Below, in pieces: positions 1 to 8,200 of a stretch of DNA of 62,952 nucleotides (positions are counted from its first letter, which is position 1; every line of letters begins with the position of its first letter). Both the position numbers and the translations under genes were made by a program. The notes below the pieces were generated by a model. The model was not told the DNA's origin. It was given only the letters and a program-made list of their open reading frames with translations, and did no database searches. The stretch lies in the NCBI GenBank assembly GCA_016839705.1, contig JAEOTR010000065.1, positions 1 through 62,952 of the forward strand, written 5' to 3'. This DNA comes from Promethearchaeota archaeon (GTDB lineage: Archaea > Asgardarchaeota > Lokiarchaeia > Sigyniarchaeales > SOKP01).

Positions 1-1
1 A

Positions 2-634
2 ACCGGGCTGCTATCTTGGATCATTTGTGATTATGAAACGAATACTAACAGCTATGACCCAAAGAATGGATTTTGTGGTTACACTTGTGATCCAGCCGTG
101 TATACAACCACATACTTTGGGGAGTTACTGGTTGATATTAAGAATCGCACCAACAATAAAGAATTCATTGTATCGGTTGACTTAGAAAAAGGTGATTCAA
201 GGGAATTGGACGAATCTCTCTGGATTGAAGGAAATCTTATTGTCGATTATGGCGGTAAGCTAAAAAGTGATTTTTCAGAGCCTTTCAGCCTGCTTTTTGA
301 CCCAGATATGGTGAAAGAAGCGGTAAGCATACCTCTAGAACATGTTTCAATCAAGGCAAACTCCTATCTGAGTAATATCATTGATACTGTTAAGCCAGTA
401 AACGCTGTTATCTTTCCTTATGGTCAGCACTTCATTATTAAGCAAGACCTGAAAAAGTATGAGGTTAAAAATCAAAAGGACTTGGATCTTCAATTAAAGT
501 CTTTCCTTAGCAGAACTGAATTTAAAACCATGACAGGTGGTGATATAAAAAAGCCCATATATGCAATGGTTGTAATTTCTTACCTAATACTTATCAGTAT
601 AATTGTATTTTTACTAATACTACTCTTTCTATAA
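2..634 (+). CDS. C-terminal part of a membrane-anchored protein of unknown function (5' end outside window)
   Basis: The frame is open from base 2 to the TAA at 632-634, giving 210 visible residues, so the gene starts to the left of the window. A GTG at position 98 could be mistaken for its start, but the codons before it read as ordinary protein and carry three cysteines (IICDYE, GFCGYTC) that may belong to a metal-binding or disulfide-bonded region. The middle is a soluble, mixed alpha/beta-looking stretch. The last 25 or so residues, after KKPIYAMVV, form one strong transmembrane helix ending almost at the C-terminus, so most of the protein would lie on one side of the membrane as a tail-anchored or C-terminally anchored domain. 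I do not recognise the family. The downstream neighbour is on the opposite strand. Confidence 0.7.
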   Translation, partial: TGLLSWIICDYETNTNSYDPKNGFCGYTCDPAVYTTTYFGELLVDIKNRTNNKEFIVSVDLEKGDSRELDESLWIEGNLIVDYGGKLKSDFSEPFSLLFDPDMVKEAVSIPLEHVSIKANSYLSNIIDTVKPVNAVIFPYGQHFIIKQDLKKYEVKNQKDLDLQLKSFLSRTEFKTMTGGDIKKPIYAMVVISYLILISIIVFLLILLFL

Positions 635-671
635 GTTTGGGTAAAATATTTAATAATTATTAAAAAAAATA

Positions 672-1217
672 TTAAGGAATTGAAAAAACTTCAAAAAAAT
701 CAAAAAGGATGATCACCAGGCATATCAACTCCAAGAAAATCCAAACATTTCTTTTCATTGATCTTATCACTTTTAATGCTTTCCCTGAATAATTTAGAAT
801 ATTATATATAAATATCATTAGCCATGCTACTACCAAAAAGGTTATTGGAAGCATCACCGTAACGAATGTACGTCCAAGATTAAATAATAGGTATTTATAC
901 CCAAGGATCGTAAAACCTGCTATAACAAGCGTGAAACCAAGCCCAAATGTGTATTCCGCAAACGTGACAAAGCGTTGTATACGTCTTTCAGAAGAATTAT
1001 CTAAATTAACTTCAAAATTAGCTTTTGAATTTGCGCTGACTGAGTTAACAAAAAGTATGAAAGAGAGCATAAGTAGAAATGTAGCAGTACCAATTCCTCC
1101 ACTCGCTGGTGGAATTTGCCAAATTAATGCTAATATCGTTAATAAAGCTCCAATCATAACTGTACTAAGGGTTATCCAATCTCTCACATTGATTTGTTTT
1201 TTTTCTTCATTGCTCAT
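672..1217 (-). CDS. Small polytopic membrane protein, unknown function
   Basis: A 181-residue protein with five predicted membrane segments: around DWITLSTVMIGALLTILAL, GTATFLLMLSFILFV, YTFGLGFTLVIAGFTILG, FVTVMLPITFLVVAWLMIF and VWIFLELICLVIILFDFF. The N-terminus (MSNEEKKQINVR) is short, charged and probably cytoplasmic. The loop between segments 2 and 3 is the only sizeable hydrophilic stretch (residues about 62-85). No catalytic motif or known family is apparent. It ends close to and faces the gene to its left, and is followed by an unrelated minus-strand gene. The ATG start is the only sensible one; an overlapping plus-strand frame at 931-1236 is judged a shadow. Confidence 0.6.
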   Translation of the reverse strand: MSNEEKKQINVRDWITLSTVMIGALLTILALIWQIPPASGGIGTATFLLMLSFILFVNSVSANSKANFEVNLDNSSERRIQRFVTFAEYTFGLGFTLVIAGFTILGYKYLLFNLGRTFVTVMLPITFLVVAWLMIFIYNILNYSGKALKVIRSMKRNVWIFLELICLVIILFDFFEVFSIP

Positions 1218-1345
1218 AATTTTTCGCTTTAATTAATTTTATAATTAAAATTAGAAATGTTAGAGAATATAAAGATTGGGATCATATCTTAAAGTTTAAA
1301 TTCACAATTCTCTCTAATATAAAAAAAGAAAAGAAAAGTTAGAAA

Positions 1346-1972
1346 TTATACACTAAAGGGTTGTCTAATTATAGTTTTCATATTCTCTGGTTTTGCCCTA
1401 CGAGGATCACTAAGATATATTTCATGGTGTTTTTGATTTAAACCATCATATTTCCCATTTTGATCTTCTATGAACTTATGAACTTTATCTACAGTAGGTC
1501 CTTCTTCTGAAAAAGGACCAAGATGCATAATTTGAGCACACTGACCCTCAGCATATCTTTCAAACTTCAGTTTATCAAGATGATTAGATAGTTCTGGTTT
1601 ATTTTTTTTGGTTATTTCAATGGCTTCCTCAATCAAATCATTTGTAATCCAATCTGGGTGCATTATCATCATGGTCCATTTCCATTTATCACGGTTTCCA
1701 GAACGATAATCTTCCATGTTATCGGCCCACCAGAGACCTTCTAACGGTGGTACCACATAATCCTTACCCTTTGCCTTACTCAGAAACTTTGTTTTGAAAG
1801 CCACAGGATAAAGAGTTGCAAGCGCGTTTTGATACTCTTGTGAATCACCAGGAGAGCCAATACCATCAATCATTAGAAATTTCATTTCAGGGACATCAAC
1901 TATAACCACTTCTTTCGTACTGGGTTGGTATAAGTTTTTCATACTTTTTTTAAAATCTACTTTAGTAGGCAT
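1346..1972 (-). CDS. GyrI-like small-molecule-binding domain protein
   Basis: The 208-residue protein has the stand-alone GyrI-like domain. It opens with a KVDFKKSMKNLYQPS-type segment, followed by VVIVDVPEMKFLMIDGIGSPG, then PPLEGLWWADNM and a C-terminal basic segment (SDPRRAKPENMKTIIRQP). These features match the two-repeat SHS2 fold proteins (GyrI-like, PF06445) found across bacteria and archaea. Members bind amphipathic small molecules, and some hydrolyse cyclopropanoid cytotoxins. Here there is no DNA-binding domain, so it is probably a cytosolic ligand-binding or detoxification protein rather than a regulator. The start is placed at ATG 1972, preceded by a GGTGAT ribosome binding site; the GTG at 1984 lies inside that site. 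It is divergent from the acyl-CoA dehydrogenase gene, with 137 bases between them. Confidence 0.85.
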   Translation of the reverse strand: MPTKVDFKKSMKNLYQPSTKEVVIVDVPEMKFLMIDGIGSPGDSQEYQNALATLYPVAFKTKFLSKAKGKDYVVPPLEGLWWADNMEDYRSGNRDKWKWTMMIMHPDWITNDLIEEAIEITKKNKPELSNHLDKLKFERYAEGQCAQIMHLGPFSEEGPTVDKVHKFIEDQNGKYDGLNQKHHEIYLSDPRRAKPENMKTIIRQPFSV

Positions 1973-2030
1973 TTTGATCACCAATATTTAGAATGGTATA
2001 TTATTTGAGAATATTTCGGCTGTGAGAAAG

Positions 2031-2040
2031 ATTATATAAT
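2031..2040 (+). promoter_or_regulatory. TATA-like promoter element for the acyl-CoA dehydrogenase gene
   Basis: The sequence ATTATATAAT lies 70-79 bases before the ATG at 2110 in the divergent intergenic region. It resembles an archaeal TATA box, and with a start site about 25 bases downstream it would leave a leader of some 40-45 bases. AT-rich background makes chance matches common, so this is tentative. Confidence 0.35.
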
Positions 2041-2109
2041 TTGGGTAATTCAAATTATTAAACGAAAATTGAGCTATTTAGCAATTAGTCTAAAAGAAGT
2101 TGATGAAAA

Positions 2110-3321
2110 ATGAAAAGAATTGTACTTGATCTCGAACTCCTTAGTGAAAAAGATATTGAATTTAAGAAAGAAATTGATGAGATAATTGCATCAGAGGTCG
2201 CCCCTAAAACCCAAGATATGGAAGATGGTAAAATTAATGTGTGGGATGTTTTGGAGCCTTTAGGAAAAAAGGGTTTACTCGGGTTAAGGTATTCTAAAGA
2301 AATGGGGGGTAGGGGTAGTTCTTATATTCAAGATATGCTACTCTCAGAGGCATTATCATATGAGAGTCTGGTTTATGATATGGTACGGGGTTCAAGTATT
2401 TATCCCGCAGGTTTGATATTAGTGTTTGGAAGGCAAGAAACTCTGGGGAAATACATTAAACCTATAGTAACTGGAGAAAAAAAAGGATGTTTTTGTTTCA
2501 CTGAACCCGATGCGGGATCTGATCTTTCAAGGATGAAAACAATTTATAAAAAGGATGAAGATGGTGATTTTATACTTAACGGAGAAAAAAGATTTATAAC
2601 CAATGGTACTGTAGCTGATGTAATGGTTGTTTATGGACGAAACGGGGCATTTATTGTTGAATCCGATTTTGAGGGATTTGAAATGCTTGAAGAATACAAA
2701 TTGATGGGCCTTCATGGTTTAAACCTGGGACATCTAATGTTTACAAACGTTAAAGTTCCGAAAGAAAATGTCTTATTTTACAGGGAATTAAAGCCAGCAA
2801 CCGAAGGATCTCAGCGAAAGAGAACATCTGCGATTTCAAGTATGCAACAATTCCTTGGTCCCGAAAGGGTGGGTATGTCATTACAAGCCCTGGCGGTAGC
2901 TAAACGAGCAATCGAAATCGTGGTGGAATATTCTCAGGAAAGGGTACAATTTAAAAAACCTATAAGTGAATTTGAGGGAATAAGTTTTAAAGTTGCTGAA
3001 ATGATTGCAAACTTTGAAGCAGGTAAAGCTCTATACGAGAAAGCTGCCAAAAACACACAAAACCCCGCACTTGCTGCAATGTGCAAATTATTTGTTGTTA
3101 CAAATACACACAAGATTTGTGATGAAGCTTTGCAAATAATGGGTGGTATTGGTTATACAAACAAATATCCCGTAGAACGGTTACTGAGGGACATAAGACT
3201 TCACCGAATAGGCGGGGGTACTGATGAGATTATGAAATATATAATCCAAAAGGACATTTATAAAGGATTCAATAGACCAATCGGTGAGGAATCCGAAAAG
3301 AAGGTGGACTTTAAGTTCTAG
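2110..3321 (+). CDS. Acyl-CoA dehydrogenase (FAD enzyme of beta-oxidation or branched acyl oxidation)
   Basis: A full-length 403-residue acyl-CoA dehydrogenase. It would oxidise an acyl-CoA to the 2,3-enoyl-CoA with FAD, normally passing electrons to an electron-transfer flavoprotein. The FAD/substrate signature FCFTEPDAGSD is at residues 128-138, RVQFKKPI marks the C-terminal helical domain, and MGGIGYTNKYPVERLLRD is the second family signature. The usual catalytic glutamate of short/medium-chain enzymes (in an EGT motif) is replaced by glycine (GGGTDEI). A glutamate at residue 252 in GPERVGM sits where isovaleryl-CoA and long-chain dehydrogenases carry their base. That points to branched or unusual substrates, as inference. 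No etf gene is nearby. The next gene, 87 bases on, is a VOC protein resembling methylmalonyl-CoA epimerase. Confidence 0.93.
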   Translation: MKRIVLDLELLSEKDIEFKKEIDEIIASEVAPKTQDMEDGKINVWDVLEPLGKKGLLGLRYSKEMGGRGSSYIQDMLLSEALSYESLVYDMVRGSSIYPAGLILVFGRQETLGKYIKPIVTGEKKGCFCFTEPDAGSDLSRMKTIYKKDEDGDFILNGEKRFITNGTVADVMVVYGRNGAFIVESDFEGFEMLEEYKLMGLHGLNLGHLMFTNVKVPKENVLFYRELKPATEGSQRKRTSAISSMQQFLGPERVGMSLQALAVAKRAIEIVVEYSQERVQFKKPISEFEGISFKVAEMIANFEAGKALYEKAAKNTQNPALAAMCKLFVVTNTHKICDEALQIMGGIGYTNKYPVERLLRDIRLHRIGGGTDEIMKYIIQKDIYKGFNRPIGEESEKKVDFKF

Positions 3322-3407
3322 AAAAGATAATTTTTAAAACTAGAGTTAGAATTTTTTAATATTAATATTATTTTTTGTAATAAAGGTAAAAAAGGTGATT
3401 TTAATCA

Positions 3408-3815
3408 ATGTTCGGTGAGATTGATCATATCGGGTATGTATTTGAAAATGTTGAAGAAGCAGTCAAAAAATTCAAAAAGATTTTTGGAATAGGAGAAGTT
3501 ATACTGTTTGATTATGTTGTAGTTAAGGGAGCAAGATTTATGATTGGAAAGCAATCAAAACTACGGATAGATTTGATTGAACCTCAAGATACGAACTCTA
3601 TTTTTTATACATTTCTAAAAGAAGGTAATAGTGGTCTTCATCATATCGGATTTCAAGTTGAAAATGTGGATGAAAAAATTAAAGAATGGGATTCGATGGG
3701 ATTCAAACAAGTTATTTTAAGCATAATTGGGACAAATAAATTTGTTTATTATGATACATCAGACATCCTCGGGCATATGATAGAGTTTGGGCAAATGGAT
3801 TATAAAAAATCCTAA
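3408..3815 (+). CDS. VOC-superfamily protein, methylmalonyl-CoA epimerase-like
   Basis: A 135-residue vicinal-oxygen-chelate (glyoxalase fold) protein with the usual two beta-alpha-beta3 halves. Likely metal ligands are H7 (IDHIGY), the acid in DLIEP, the histidine in LHHIGF and the acid in MIEFG, the set expected of methylmalonyl-CoA epimerase and its relatives. The epimerase interconverts (2R)- and (2S)-methylmalonyl-CoA in propionyl-CoA metabolism, but VOC proteins act on many substrates and no mutase gene is present here. It follows the acyl-CoA dehydrogenase on the same strand and is probably co-transcribed. The ATG is preceded by AAAGGTGAT. A paralogue at 24359-24850 shares a TN-K/R-FVYYDT segment, which hints at a lineage-specific subfamily. 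Confidence 0.8.
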   Translation: MFGEIDHIGYVFENVEEAVKKFKKIFGIGEVILFDYVVVKGARFMIGKQSKLRIDLIEPQDTNSIFYTFLKEGNSGLHHIGFQVENVDEKIKEWDSMGFKQVILSIIGTNKFVYYDTSDILGHMIEFGQMDYKKS

Positions 3816-4049
3816 AATAATTTTTTTTAATTCTAAATATTAAATCAAATCAAAAATCAAGTATTTTTGTCGGTTATATCTACCTAAAAAGAAGATAAAA
3901 GATCGCACTAAAAAATCTTTGCTAATTTTGTCAATTTGTTCTTTCGGTACGTATTATGGATTATAAGGCATAAATCTAAATAGACAAATTTGTATTATTT
4001 TCCCAGCCATTAGAAAACTTGTAGTCTGTAGAGATTTATCAATATAAAA

Positions 4050-4223
4050 ATGGATTTTATTATTATGTCTAAAGCAATATCATATTATGATTGGAAACAA
4101 TCTTTCAGAAATAATACTGAATTGGAAAAACAATCAGAAAAAGAAGATATAAACTCGCTTGGAGTTTCTGAAACTTTTTTCAAAGATTTTTTAAAAAAAT
4201 GGAAAAATAAAAATTTTTCTTAA
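4050..4223 (+). CDS. Small basic protein, 57 residues, unknown function
   Basis: A short frame inside an otherwise empty 438-base gap. From ATG 4050 it gives 57 residues (52 from the in-frame ATG at 4065). The sequence is protein-like, with a tyrosine/tryptophan cluster (ISYYDWKQSFRNN), a charged middle (LEKQSEKEDINS) and a basic, aromatic tail (FFKDFLKKWKNKNFS) that could form an amphipathic helix. No clear ribosome binding site is seen. It faces the acyl-CoA ligase gene, whose stop is 31 bases away. I recognise no family. The rest of the gap contains only an oligo-T tract after the VOC gene (about 3821-3830), a plausible terminator. Confidence 0.4.
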   Translation: MDFIIMSKAISYYDWKQSFRNNTELEKQSEKEDINSLGVSETFFKDFLKKWKNKNFS

Positions 4224-4253
4224 AAAAAGCCAAGAAAAATTACACATTTGATT

Positions 4254-5951
4254 TTAAACTTCTTCTCCTCGTTTTCTAGCTTCTACGTCTTTTAACTCCT
4301 TCCGAAGCACTTTTCCGACCAAAGACTCTTTAAGCTCTTTTCGAAACTCTATTTGTTTTGGAACTTTATAAGGAGCAACATTTTTTCTGAGAAACTCTTT
4401 GATTTCAGCTTTCATTTCATCAGATTCACGATAGCCATCCTTTAAAACTACAAAGGCTTTAACTATTTCATTCCCCGCTGCGTTAGGGTCTGGAAGACCG
4501 ATAACAGCTGCATTTTCTATTGCTTCATATTCAAACATGACATCTTCCAATTCTCTTGGATAAACTTTAAATCCACTGATATTTATCATATCTTTCTTTC
4601 GATCGACGATAAATAAATATCCGTCCTCATCCATCATTCCAATGTCACCGGTTAACAACCAACCATCTTTCAATTGATTTGCTGTTTCTTCTGGCTTATT
4701 CCAATACCCTTTCATAACTTGAGGCCCTTTTATCATGATTTCACCTGATTCCCCTTGAGGCATAATTTTAGTGTAGTCATCGATACTTACAATTTTATAT
4801 TCAGTATCTGGTAATGCAAGCCCCACAGAGCCAACCTTCCTCGTTCCCTTAAAGGGATTAACATGTGTTGCTGGTGAGGCTTCTGTCATTCCATATCCTT
4901 CGACTATTATGGCACCTGTTCTCTCTTCAAATTCTTTAAGAACCTCAGGTGGTAAAGGAGCTGCACCTGAATTGCATACTTTGATATGTTTAAGATCCTT
5001 AACATAATCTTCAAGATCATCTCTTTCTAATAAACGCATGTACATCGTTGGTACTCCAGGGAGCATTGCAGGATGAGTTGCTTTAATTACTTCAAATAGA
5101 CCTTTTTGATCTCGAGGATCAGGATGTAAAGCAATAGTTGTTCCACTGTATATAAAACTGTTCATACAAACTTGCATACCATAGATATGGAAAAGCGGTA
5201 GCGTTGTGACTGCAGTCACCTTCCCCCTTTCAGCAATAGATTTTGTCCATTCGTACATTTGCATACAATTAGCTACTAAATTAAAATGTGTAAGCATTGC
5301 ACCTTTTGGTAAACCTGTCGTTCCTCCTGTGTATTGGAGAACTGCAACGTCTTCTTTAGCATTAGTTTCAAATTTGGGGGGATTTGGTTTGGTTTTATTA
5401 ACTAAATTTAAAAACTGAATTGTTCCTGCTATTTCAGGTGGTTCTCTTTTACCCAGTGGATTAGCCATTGGAGCGTAATCAAAGATATTCGTTATAATTA
5501 CATGCCTAAGACGAGTCCTGTCTTTCACATTATTAATTTTTTCGAGCTGGGTATCCCAAGCTATTATTATCTCAGCACCAGAATCATTTAATTGATAAGC
5601 CAATTCGTGTTCTGTATGGAGTACACTGCATGCAGTGACTATCCCTCCTGCTTTCTGAACGCCATAAAAGCTGAACGGAAATTGTGGCATATTAGGTAAC
5701 ATTAGCGCAACGGTGTCACCTTTTTTAACTCCTAAATTCACTAGTGCTGTTGCTACTCTTTCCGCAATATCCTTGAATTTTTTGTATGTAACTTTATGGT
5801 TTAAAAACCAAATCGCTGTGCGGCCACCAAATTCCTTTGTGGTATCATCAAGAAATTTAGAGATATTTATTTCTGGATACCCCAATTCATACGGAACATC
5901 ATCATCATAAGACTTTAACCAAGGTTTATTTACATATGGATTTTCACTCAT
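4254..5951 (-). CDS. Long-chain-type acyl-CoA ligase (AMP-forming)
   Basis: A 565-residue ANL-superfamily enzyme that would activate a carboxylic acid with ATP to acyl-AMP and then to acyl-CoA. The phosphate-binding loop YTGGTTGLPKGAMLTH is at residues 207-222. GYGMTEASP (motif A5), the hinge region GDIGMMDEDGYLFIVDRKKD (A7-A8) and the C-terminal catalytic lysine region around ESLVGKVLRKEL are all present. Length and motif order match FadD-type ligases, although aryl- or medium-chain acids cannot be excluded. It is the last gene of a same-strand run that begins with the Liv-type transporter and continues through the HEAT protein, 87 bases upstream. This suggests that it activates whatever the transporter imports. 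The ATG start follows a CGGGATAG ribosome binding site. Confidence 0.92.
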   Translation of the reverse strand: MSENPYVNKPWLKSYDDDVPYELGYPEINISKFLDDTTKEFGGRTAIWFLNHKVTYKKFKDIAERVATALVNLGVKKGDTVALMLPNMPQFPFSFYGVQKAGGIVTACSVLHTEHELAYQLNDSGAEIIIAWDTQLEKINNVKDRTRLRHVIITNIFDYAPMANPLGKREPPEIAGTIQFLNLVNKTKPNPPKFETNAKEDVAVLQYTGGTTGLPKGAMLTHFNLVANCMQMYEWTKSIAERGKVTAVTTLPLFHIYGMQVCMNSFIYSGTTIALHPDPRDQKGLFEVIKATHPAMLPGVPTMYMRLLERDDLEDYVKDLKHIKVCNSGAAPLPPEVLKEFEERTGAIIVEGYGMTEASPATHVNPFKGTRKVGSVGLALPDTEYKIVSIDDYTKIMPQGESGEIMIKGPQVMKGYWNKPEETANQLKDGWLLTGDIGMMDEDGYLFIVDRKKDMINISGFKVYPRELEDVMFEYEAIENAAVIGLPDPNAAGNEIVKAFVVLKDGYRESDEMKAEIKEFLRKNVAPYKVPKQIEFRKELKESLVGKVLRKELKDVEARKRGEEV

Positions 5952-6038
5952 TTTCTATCCCGATCTCACATTATGTTTTATAATTTTATTCCTTAAAGTT
6001 TTATTTTTATAATTAAAAAATATGGAATAATAATAAAG

Positions 6039-7475
6039 TTACTCTTCCGTTAAATAATCTATCGCGTTAATTGCGGATTCACATACGTAATCACATTTAT
6101 CGTGTATTAAATCATTTAAACGGGAAATAATTTCATCAGTCTTTACTCCAACAATACCTAATGCTTCACTTGCTCTCCACCTAACATCAGGATTTCTATC
6201 ATCTAATGCTCTAATTAAAGAATCTACTACGAAGTCTGAAGTAGAACCTAATTTTCCTAACGAGAGTGCTGCTGCTCTCCGTACAATATATTTAGGATCA
6301 GTTAGAGCATAAACTAATGCTGAAATGGCTTCCTGTGAGCCCATACCAATATTACCTAGTGCTCTTGTCGCTTCAACACGAATTGGGGCAGAAGAAGTTC
6401 CTAATAAAGCCGAAAACATCGACCTTATTCTTGATATGATCGATTTTGAATAGGTTTGATCTTTCCTTCTAAATTCTATTTCTTCACCTTTTAATCCAAG
6501 AATATTACTTAGATCTGTTATTGCGCCTTCAGCCTCTTTGCCAATTCTAGCGATTGCAGATATAATGATTTTTTGCATATCTTTCTTCGCACTTTTAAGA
6601 GCGTTTAGTAAACCAGGAACAGCATCTTTTCCAATATAGAACAGTGAATCTGCAGCTTTTCCACGTACCTTTTCCTTTTTATCCTTAAGCATTATTACTA
6701 ATTTTTCAATAATAATGGGATCAGGCTTCTTGATTTCTCCAAGAGCCTCAATAGCACCACTTCTAACAATTGGATTCTTATTATCCAATTCATTTAATAG
6801 GTTTGGAATTGCTGCTTCACCAATTTGTACTAGTGTATTCACAACCCGATAACGTACCCTCCAATCATTATCCTGAAGTGCAATTATTAAGGAGGGTATC
6901 GCTTTTGTAGTATCTTTACCAATTTTACTAATCGCTTGAGCTGATGCCGTTCTAACAGTCCAACTAATATCTTTAATACTTTTCATTAGGTCTGGAATCG
7001 CTTCATATGCATCTGATCCTAATTCACCTATAGCGATTACTGCTTCAGTTCTTACAATTTCACTTTTGTCTATTAAAGTATTTAACAATGCAGCAAGTGA
7101 CCCAGGGGATGGATTTCCGATTTTACCAAGAGCAATCGCTGCTTCTTTACGAATAGTTTCTTCTTCATTAGTTAATAATTCTGATAATCTTGATATTGCA
7201 TTCTCTGCTTTATTTCCTATTTTCCCTAATGCTCGTGCAGCTTCTCGAATAATACTCCAATCTTGATCATCCAAACAACTAATAAGTTTCGGGATGCCAT
7301 TTACAGATTTTTCTCCGAGTTCACCTAAAACACTAATAGAATTGAATTTAATAGATCTAATCTGATTCTCTAAGTGCCCAATTACCTCATTAATAATAGA
7401 GGGATCTTTTTCAATTCTGGATAATACTAAATCATTTCTAGCATCTCGCAACAATTTTTCTAATGGAGCTGACAT
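6039..7475 (-). CDS. HEAT-repeat (PBS-lyase-type) solenoid protein
   Basis: The 478-residue protein is almost entirely made of about a dozen repeats of 36-38 residues following the pattern A-I-P-x-L-x-x-L-x-D-x-D-W-x-V-R-x-x-A-x-x-A-L-G-x-I-G, typical of short HEAT repeats. An insertion near residues 325-360 (GEEIEFRRKDQTYSKS and following) interrupts the solenoid. Such proteins are binding scaffolds; phycobilin lyase activity is not implied. The gene starts only 11 bases after livF ends, and its ribosome binding site GAGGTAAT overlaps the livF stop. It is therefore very likely translated with the transporter. It may regulate or assemble the ABC transporter or the acyl-CoA ligase that follows, but no sequence feature shows which. 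Confidence 0.85.
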   Translation of the reverse strand: MSAPLEKLLRDARNDLVLSRIEKDPSIINEVIGHLENQIRSIKFNSISVLGELGEKSVNGIPKLISCLDDQDWSIIREAARALGKIGNKAENAISRLSELLTNEEETIRKEAAIALGKIGNPSPGSLAALLNTLIDKSEIVRTEAVIAIGELGSDAYEAIPDLMKSIKDISWTVRTASAQAISKIGKDTTKAIPSLIIALQDNDWRVRYRVVNTLVQIGEAAIPNLLNELDNKNPIVRSGAIEALGEIKKPDPIIIEKLVIMLKDKKEKVRGKAADSLFYIGKDAVPGLLNALKSAKKDMQKIIISAIARIGKEAEGAITDLSNILGLKGEEIEFRRKDQTYSKSIISRIRSMFSALLGTSSAPIRVEATRALGNIGMGSQEAISALVYALTDPKYIVRRAAALSLGKLGSTSDFVVDSLIRALDDRNPDVRWRASEALGIVGVKTDEIISRLNDLIHDKCDYVCESAINAIDYLTEE

Positions 7476-7486
7476 TTATAATTACC

Positions 7487-8200
7487 TCATATTCCTAGAT
7501 AAACTTGTTTTATTCGTGGTTCTTTTTCTAGTTCCTCTTTTGTTCCTCTCATTTCGATCTTTCCTTCTTCCAGAACGTGAATCATCTCAGAAACTGCCAT
7601 AGCTAAAACTGCATCCTGTTCAACTAATAATGTGGTTGTGCCCTCTTGTTTGATTTTTTTAATCGCTTCAAAAATAGCTTCTTTAACTTTCGGTGCTAGA
7701 CCTAATGAAGGTTCATCCATCAGCAATAGTTTAGGATTAGACATGATCGAGCGTGCTATCGCAAGCATTTGTTGTTCTCCTCCACTTAATGTTCCAGCTC
7801 GTTGCTTTCGCCTTTCTTTGAGCCGAGGGAAGGTCTCAAATACAAAATTTTTTAGTTCTTTAATTTTTCCCCGATTTTTTACTAGATATGCTCCCATTTT
7901 AAGGTTGTCATCTACAGTCATATCAGGAAAGAGTCTTCGACGTTCAGGACAGTGTGAAATCCCCTTTTTTACGATTTTATGTGTTTTCATATCATCTATT
8001 CTTTCCCCCAAAAATTCTATTTTCCCTCGATCAGGCTCTTCTAAATTTGTTATCACTCTAAGAAGAGTTGACTTTCCAGCACCATTCGGGCCAATAATTC
8101 CATCCAGAGCCCCTTCTTCAAGAGTTAAATTAATCTCTTCAAGAGCTTTAGCGCTCCCATAATAATGATATAATTTTTTTATTTCAAGCAAATCCTTCAC
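7487..8200 (-). CDS. livF: Liv-type ABC transporter ATP-binding protein LivF
   Basis: One of two cytoplasmic ATPases of a branched-chain-amino-acid-type (HAAT) importer. It has 237 residues, the usual LivF length. Walker A GPNGAGKST is at residues 37-45, the signature LSGGEQQ at 138-144, and Walker B LLLMDEP at 158-164; SLGLAP is the typical LivF D-loop surroundings. Its start overlaps the end of livG by 17 bases. The GTG at 8200 also forms part of an AAGGTGAAGGA ribosome binding site, so the TTG nine bases downstream (LEIKKLYHYYG) is a possible alternative start. Liv-type systems import amino acids, but also amides and carboxylic acids; the acyl-CoA ligase downstream favours an acid here. 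Confidence 0.93.
   Translation of the reverse strand: MKDLLEIKKLYHYYGSAKALEEINLTLEEGALDGIIGPNGAGKSTLLRVITNLEEPDRGKIEFLGERIDDMKTHKIVKKGISHCPERRRLFPDMTVDDNLKMGAYLVKNRGKIKELKNFVFETFPRLKERRKQRAGTLSGGEQQMLAIARSIMSNPKLLLMDEPSLGLAPKVKEAIFEAIKKIKQEGTTTLLVEQDAVLAMAVSEMIHVLEEGKIEMRGTKEELEKEPRIKQVYLGI

Noticed and set aside
931..1236. A 101-codon plus-strand frame across the small membrane protein gene
   Set aside because: Antisense shadow of a gene with clear membrane helices.
7632..8162. A 176-codon open frame on the plus strand opposite livF
   Set aside because: Lies wholly antisense to livF, lacks a ribosome binding site, and its composition reflects the reverse complement of the ATPase gene.
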